A stretch of 64,000 nt of DNA from Caulobacter flavus (GTDB taxonomy: Bacteria; Pseudomonadota; Alphaproteobacteria; Caulobacterales; Caulobacteraceae): positions 4,004,001-4,068,000 of the forward strand of contig NZ_CP026100.1 in the NCBI RefSeq assembly GCF_003722335.1, in the 5' to 3' direction. The notes under the pieces are model-generated. The model saw only the letters and a program-made list of their open reading frames with translations, made no database searches and had not been told where the DNA came from. This document shows positions 60,776-64,000 of this stretch, piece after piece (the stretch's first letter is position 1; each line of letters starts with the position of its first letter). Made by a program: the position numbers and the translations under genes.

Positions 60776-62320
60776 ATGCCGGTTGTTTACAAAGCGGAAG
60801 ACGGCCAGAAGGCGCTCTTCGACGCCCTTATCGACGCCAAGGACAAGTTCGGGCCCAAGAAGCCGATCCTGGAGGACCAGGACCGCAACCCGCTGACCTA
60901 TACCGACCTGATCCGGGCCAGCTTCGCGCTGGGCCGCAAGATCGCGGCGATGACCAAGCCCGGCGAGCACGTCGGCGTGCTGCTGCCTTCGGGCGTCGGC
61001 GCGGTCGTGGTGTTCTTCGCCCTGCACGCCTTCGGCCGCGTGCCGACCATGCTGAACTTCACGGCGGGCCTGCGGAACATCAAGGCCGCGGTGAAGCTGG
61101 CCAACGTCAAGCACGTGCTGACCGCCCACAAGTTCATCGAGCTGGGCAAGCTGCACGACGTGGTCGACGCGATCGACGACCTGGCCAAGGTCGTCTACCT
61201 GGAGGACGTGCGAAAGACGATCGGCCTGACCGACAAGCTGTTCGCCGCCGCCGCCGGGGCCTTCCCGCGCCAGTTCCGCGCCCCCGCCAAGCCGTCCGAC
61301 AAGGGCGTGGTGCTGTTCACCTCGGGCAGCTTCGGCGCGCCGCGCGGCGTGGTGCTGAGCCAGGCCAACCTCGTGTCCAACGCCGCCCAGATCGCCGCGC
61401 ACATCCCGCTCGATCCGAACTGGGTGATGTTCAACCCGCTGCCGGTGTTCCATTGCTTCGGCCTGACCGGCGGCGTGATCCTACCGCTGCTGCAGGGCAT
61501 GAAGGCGTTCGAGTACCCTTCGCCGCTGCACACCAAGCAGATCCCGCCGCTGATCAAGGACGCCAAGGCCTCGCTGCTCCTGGCCACCGACACCTTCGTC
61601 AACCAGTACGCCCGCGCCTCCGAGACCGACGAGCTGGGCGGCCTGCAGTTCATCGTCTGCGGCGCCGAAAAGGTGCGCGACGAGACCCACGCCCTGATCA
61701 AGGAGCGGTTCGGCGACGTGCCGGTGCTGGAAGGCTACGGCGCCACCGAGGCCTCGCCGGTCATCGCGGTCAACAAGCCCACCGACAACCGCCCTGGCAC
61801 CGTGGGCGGCCTGCTGCCGGGCATGGAGACCCGCATCGAGCCGGTCGAAGGCATTCCCGAGGGCGGCCGCTTCTTCGTGCGCGGCCCGAACATCATGGCC
61901 GGCTACCTGCGCGAGGACGGCGGCGTCGACGCCCCTGAGGGCGGCTGGCACGACACCGGCGACGTGGTCACCATGACCGACGACCAGTGGATCACCATCA
62001 AGGGACGCGTGAAGCGCTTCGCCAAGATCGGCGGCGAGATGGTGTCGCTGACCGCGGCCGAGGACCTGGCCGTGGCCGTGTGGCCCAGCGCTCGCCACGC
62101 CGTGATCTCGATGCCCGACAAGAAGAAGGGCGAACGCCTGGTGCTGGTCACCGACTGCCAGTCCGCCGACGCCGCGCCGCTCGTGGCCCACGCCCAGGCG
62201 ATCGGCGCGCCGGAACTGGCGGTGCCGCGCAAGATCCTCAAGATCACCCAGGTGCCGGTGCTGGGCAGCGGCAAGACCGACTACGTCGCCATCCAGCGCA
62301 TGGTGGAAGCCGCCGGCTGA
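60776..62320 (+). CDS. AMP-dependent acyl-CoA/acyl-ACP ligase (Aas ligase domain-like)
   Basis: A 514-residue adenylating enzyme. Motifs: P-loop VLFTSGSFGAPRGVVLS, YGATEASPV, HDTGDVV and the C-terminal catalytic Lys in GSGKTDYVA. Over its whole length it resembles the ligase half of 2-acyl-GPE acyltransferase/acyl-ACP synthetase (Aas): LNFTAGLRNIKAA and PLPVFHCFGLTGG are typical. No acyltransferase half is attached. ATG 60776 has GGGAGG 10 bases upstream; an earlier GTG (60758) is in frame. Likely role: fatty-acid activation in lipid recycling. Confidence 0.87.
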   Translation: MPVVYKAEDGQKALFDALIDAKDKFGPKKPILEDQDRNPLTYTDLIRASFALGRKIAAMTKPGEHVGVLLPSGVGAVVVFFALHAFGRVPTMLNFTAGLRNIKAAVKLANVKHVLTAHKFIELGKLHDVVDAIDDLAKVVYLEDVRKTIGLTDKLFAAAAGAFPRQFRAPAKPSDKGVVLFTSGSFGAPRGVVLSQANLVSNAAQIAAHIPLDPNWVMFNPLPVFHCFGLTGGVILPLLQGMKAFEYPSPLHTKQIPPLIKDAKASLLLATDTFVNQYARASETDELGGLQFIVCGAEKVRDETHALIKERFGDVPVLEGYGATEASPVIAVNKPTDNRPGTVGGLLPGMETRIEPVEGIPEGGRFFVRGPNIMAGYLREDGGVDAPEGGWHDTGDVVTMTDDQWITIKGRVKRFAKIGGEMVSLTAAEDLAVAVWPSARHAVISMPDKKKGERLVLVTDCQSADAAPLVAHAQAIGAPELAVPRKILKITQVPVLGSGKTDYVAIQRMVEAAG

Positions 62321-62415
62321 CGAACTTCCGCCCAAGCGCCGCGTTTCAGTAGAGCTTACGGCCGTCGCCTTGGAGGCGGCGGCCGACCATCAATCTCCGC
62401 GAACGGGAGACGCGC

Positions 62416-62811
62416 TTGGAACGACTTTACGTATGGACGCCGCGGGTGCTGAGCCTGTTGCGGGTGATCGCCGCCCTGCTCTTCATGGAGCACGGGCTGA
62501 TGAAGCTGTTCCACTTTCCTGCTCCTCAACACGGCGCGCCCGATCCCCTGCCGCCTATGCTGCTGGCGGCCGCCTGGCTCGAGGTGGTCGGCGGCGGCCT
62601 GCTCGTGCTGGGCCTGTTCACCCGCCCGGTGGCCTTCGTCCTGTCGGGCCAGATGGCCGTGGCCTACTTCATCGCCCACGCCAGCCAGGGTTTCTGGCCG
62701 GCGCTGAACGGCGGCGAGGCGGCGATCCTGTTCTGCTTCGTCTTTCTCTATCTGGTGTTCGCCGGGCCGGGAGAATGGAGCGTGGATGCTCAGGTGCGGA
62801 AACGGCCTTAG
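62416..62811 (+). CDS. DoxX-family membrane protein
   Basis: A 131-residue four-helix membrane protein: LRVIAALLFMEHGLMKLFHF is the DoxX helix-1 motif, and LEVVGGGLLVLGLFTRPVAF and GEAAILFCFVFLYLVFAGPG follow. Role uncertain; DoxX proteins are linked to redox/sulfur chemistry. TTG start with GGGAG 8 bases upstream. Converges with the porin gene. Confidence 0.93.
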   Translation: MERLYVWTPRVLSLLRVIAALLFMEHGLMKLFHFPAPQHGAPDPLPPMLLAAAWLEVVGGGLLVLGLFTRPVAFVLSGQMAVAYFIAHASQGFWPALNGGEAAILFCFVFLYLVFAGPGEWSVDAQVRKRP

Positions 62812-62819
62812 GTCAAAGG

Positions 62820-62846
62820 AACCTCCCCCTCTGGGGGAGGTCCCTA
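62820..62846. repeat. Palindrome between convergent doxX and porin genes
   Basis: ACCTCCCCC-TCT-GGGGGAGGT perfect stem. It has no T-run, but its position suggests a bidirectional terminator; related to the C-rich palindromes elsewhere in the window. Confidence 0.6.
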
Positions 62847-62848
62847 AA

Positions 62849-64000
62849 CTAGAAATCCAGTTCCATCCGGGCGCCGGTCACGTGCACGCCGTAGTCGCGG
62901 TCGCCGTCGGCCAGGGGCGCAGCGTCCTGGTACAGCAGGTAGGCGTAGTTGACGTTGAAGCGCAGGAACTCGACCGGCTGCCAGATCAGAGCGGCGATCC
63001 AGGCGTCCTGCCGACCGCCGACGATCGCGCCGTCGTTGAGGTCGAGATAGTCGTAGCGGGCGTTGACCTGCACCGCACCCAGGCCGCCGCCGCCCAGCGG
63101 CGTCTTCGGCTTGGCGCGATCGAAGATGCCGGACTTGTAGCCGCGGGTGTCGTCGGTCAGGAACCAGCCGAGCTCGGCATAGCCGCCGAAGAATTCCGCG
63201 TCGGGACCGGCGGCGAGATCGCTCCGCAGCCAGTGGGTCTCGGCCGCGCCGTGCAGCCGGCCGCGCACGAAGGCGGCTTCCAGGCCGTAGTGGGCCTCGT
63301 CCCTGACGTCGAGGGTCGAGGTCCCGATCAGGCGGGTGTTGCTGGTATGCACGAACGGACGCTGGCGATAGCGCGTGCCGGCGTCGCCGACGCGCTTGAG
63401 GTCGCGCCAGTGGGCCGAGCCGCCGAAATGCAGCTGTGCACCGCCGAGCTTGGGCGCGTAGACGACGCGACCGTCGAGGCCGTAGCTGTTGTTCTCGTCG
63501 CCGCCCGTCTCGCCGTCGCTGTCGTTGGAGAGCGCGGTGATGTCGTCGGCGAACAGGCCGGCCTGCAGCAGCCAGGCGGCCTTTTCGTACTGGGCGGCTA
63601 TCCCCAGCCGACGCTCGAAGTTGAAGGCGTCGGTGAAGGCCGCGCGCTCCATGACCGAGCCGGCGGTGTCGCCGGTCAGTTCGTCCAGCGACTGGAACTG
63701 GTTCTGATTGCCGACCGCGAACTGCCAGGGACCGGTCTTGTAGGTGACGAAGGTGTCGACCAGGTCGACGCCGTTGTCGGACAGTTCCAGCTCGAGCTTG
63801 TAACCGATGCCGGCGCCCAGACCGCCCTCCCCGCCAAGGCGGATACGGCGCATCTCGGCGGCGTAGCCCAGGCCTCGGTCCGACGAGCCGTCGGGACGAC
63901 CGACATAGCCGACGTCGGTCTGGATGCGGCCCTTGGCCTTGAAGCTGCGTCCGCCGCTGGCGGTGAACTGAGGCGAGCCCTTCCAGGCGATTTCGGTCGT
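62849..64000 (-). CDS. OprP/OprO-type porin, 5' end outside the window (partial)
   Basis: The last 383 residues of a phosphate-selective porin family (PF07396) outer-membrane beta-barrel. Alternating aromatic/polar strands occur throughout (for example FVTYKTGPWQFAVGNQNQFQ, GLEAAFVRGRLHGAAETHW), with KAKGRIQTDVGYVG near the N-terminal edge, and the protein ends in the C-terminal barrel signal MELDF. The frame stays open to base 64000. In Caulobacter-type bacteria lacking classic OmpF porins, OprP-type proteins often carry phosphate or polyphosphate. Signal peptide not visible. Confidence 0.9.
   Translation of the reverse strand, partial: TTEIAWKGSPQFTASGGRSFKAKGRIQTDVGYVGRPDGSSDRGLGYAAEMRRIRLGGEGGLGAGIGYKLELELSDNGVDLVDTFVTYKTGPWQFAVGNQNQFQSLDELTGDTAGSVMERAAFTDAFNFERRLGIAAQYEKAAWLLQAGLFADDITALSNDSDGETGGDENNSYGLDGRVVYAPKLGGAQLHFGGSAHWRDLKRVGDAGTRYRQRPFVHTSNTRLIGTSTLDVRDEAHYGLEAAFVRGRLHGAAETHWLRSDLAAGPDAEFFGGYAELGWFLTDDTRGYKSGIFDRAKPKTPLGGGGLGAVQVNARYDYLDLNDGAIVGGRQDAWIAALIWQPVEFLRFNVNYAYLLYQDAAPLADGDRDYGVHVTGARMELDF

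Overview
The window reads as a stretch of a high-GC alphaproteobacterial chromosome, most likely Caulobacter or a close relative. Reasons: the block dusB-ntrB-ntrC-ntrY-ntrX-D-amino-acid aminotransferase-hfq-hflX, a fused ispDF, a MucR-type regulator, GTTC-N7-GTTC (alphaproteobacterial LexA) boxes, and promoter-like GCTA -10 elements. Nearly all of it is ordinary chromosomal coding sequence. I see no phage, insertion sequence, CRISPR array, rRNA or tRNA.

Layout. 0-10 kb: tail of a MucR regulator, a glyoxalase, an Atm1-type ABC exporter coupled to a lipoprotein, a LOG-type nucleotide hydrolase, small exported and membrane proteins, a paired acyl-CoA dehydrogenase operon, a shortened CobT, and a DUF1289 protein. 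10-17 kb: a retropepsin-like protease, an AraC regulator, a dicarboxylate symporter, stress-type small proteins and hemerythrin, a pectinesterase, and a sugar transporter with a perfect LacI-type operator. 16.8-17.9 kb: about 1 kb with no protein gene, holding palindromic elements, a LexA-like box, foldable sequence and an orphan terminator. 17.9-30 kb: a FAD oxidoreductase, a two-subunit molybdenum hydroxylase, a PhoU-like/Pit phosphate uptake operon with a coupled Nudix gene, an SOS-boxed endonuclease III, DUF72, a D-Ala-D-Ala dipeptidase, mmsA and a flavin reductase. 30-36 kb: a polysaccharide-type cluster (GNAT, GT2, HxD cupin), free methionine sulfoxide reductase and a chemoreceptor. 36-45 kb: mfd, sdhE, cobQ, nhaA, a GPH symporter and mazG. 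45-55 kb: hflX, hfq, aminotransferase and the complete Ntr cluster. 55-64 kb: ispDF, CinA-type amidase, FUSC, COQ10-like protein, lipA, a serine-less hydrolase-fold lipoprotein, an acyl-CoA/acyl-ACP ligase, DoxX and a truncated OprP-type porin.

The most notable points are a one-base frameshift in ntrX, loss of the sigma54-contacting GAFTGA loop in both NtrC and NtrX, two LexA-like boxes (one in front of an endonuclease III gene, one inside a palindromic intergenic element), a Pho-box-like site before the phosphate uptake operon, two small membrane proteins of 38 and 41 residues, and an alpha/beta-hydrolase-like lipoprotein lacking its nucleophile. I did not find a clearly new multi-gene system; the best candidates for undescribed biology are the non-coding block at 17 kb and the GNAT-GT2-cupin operon.
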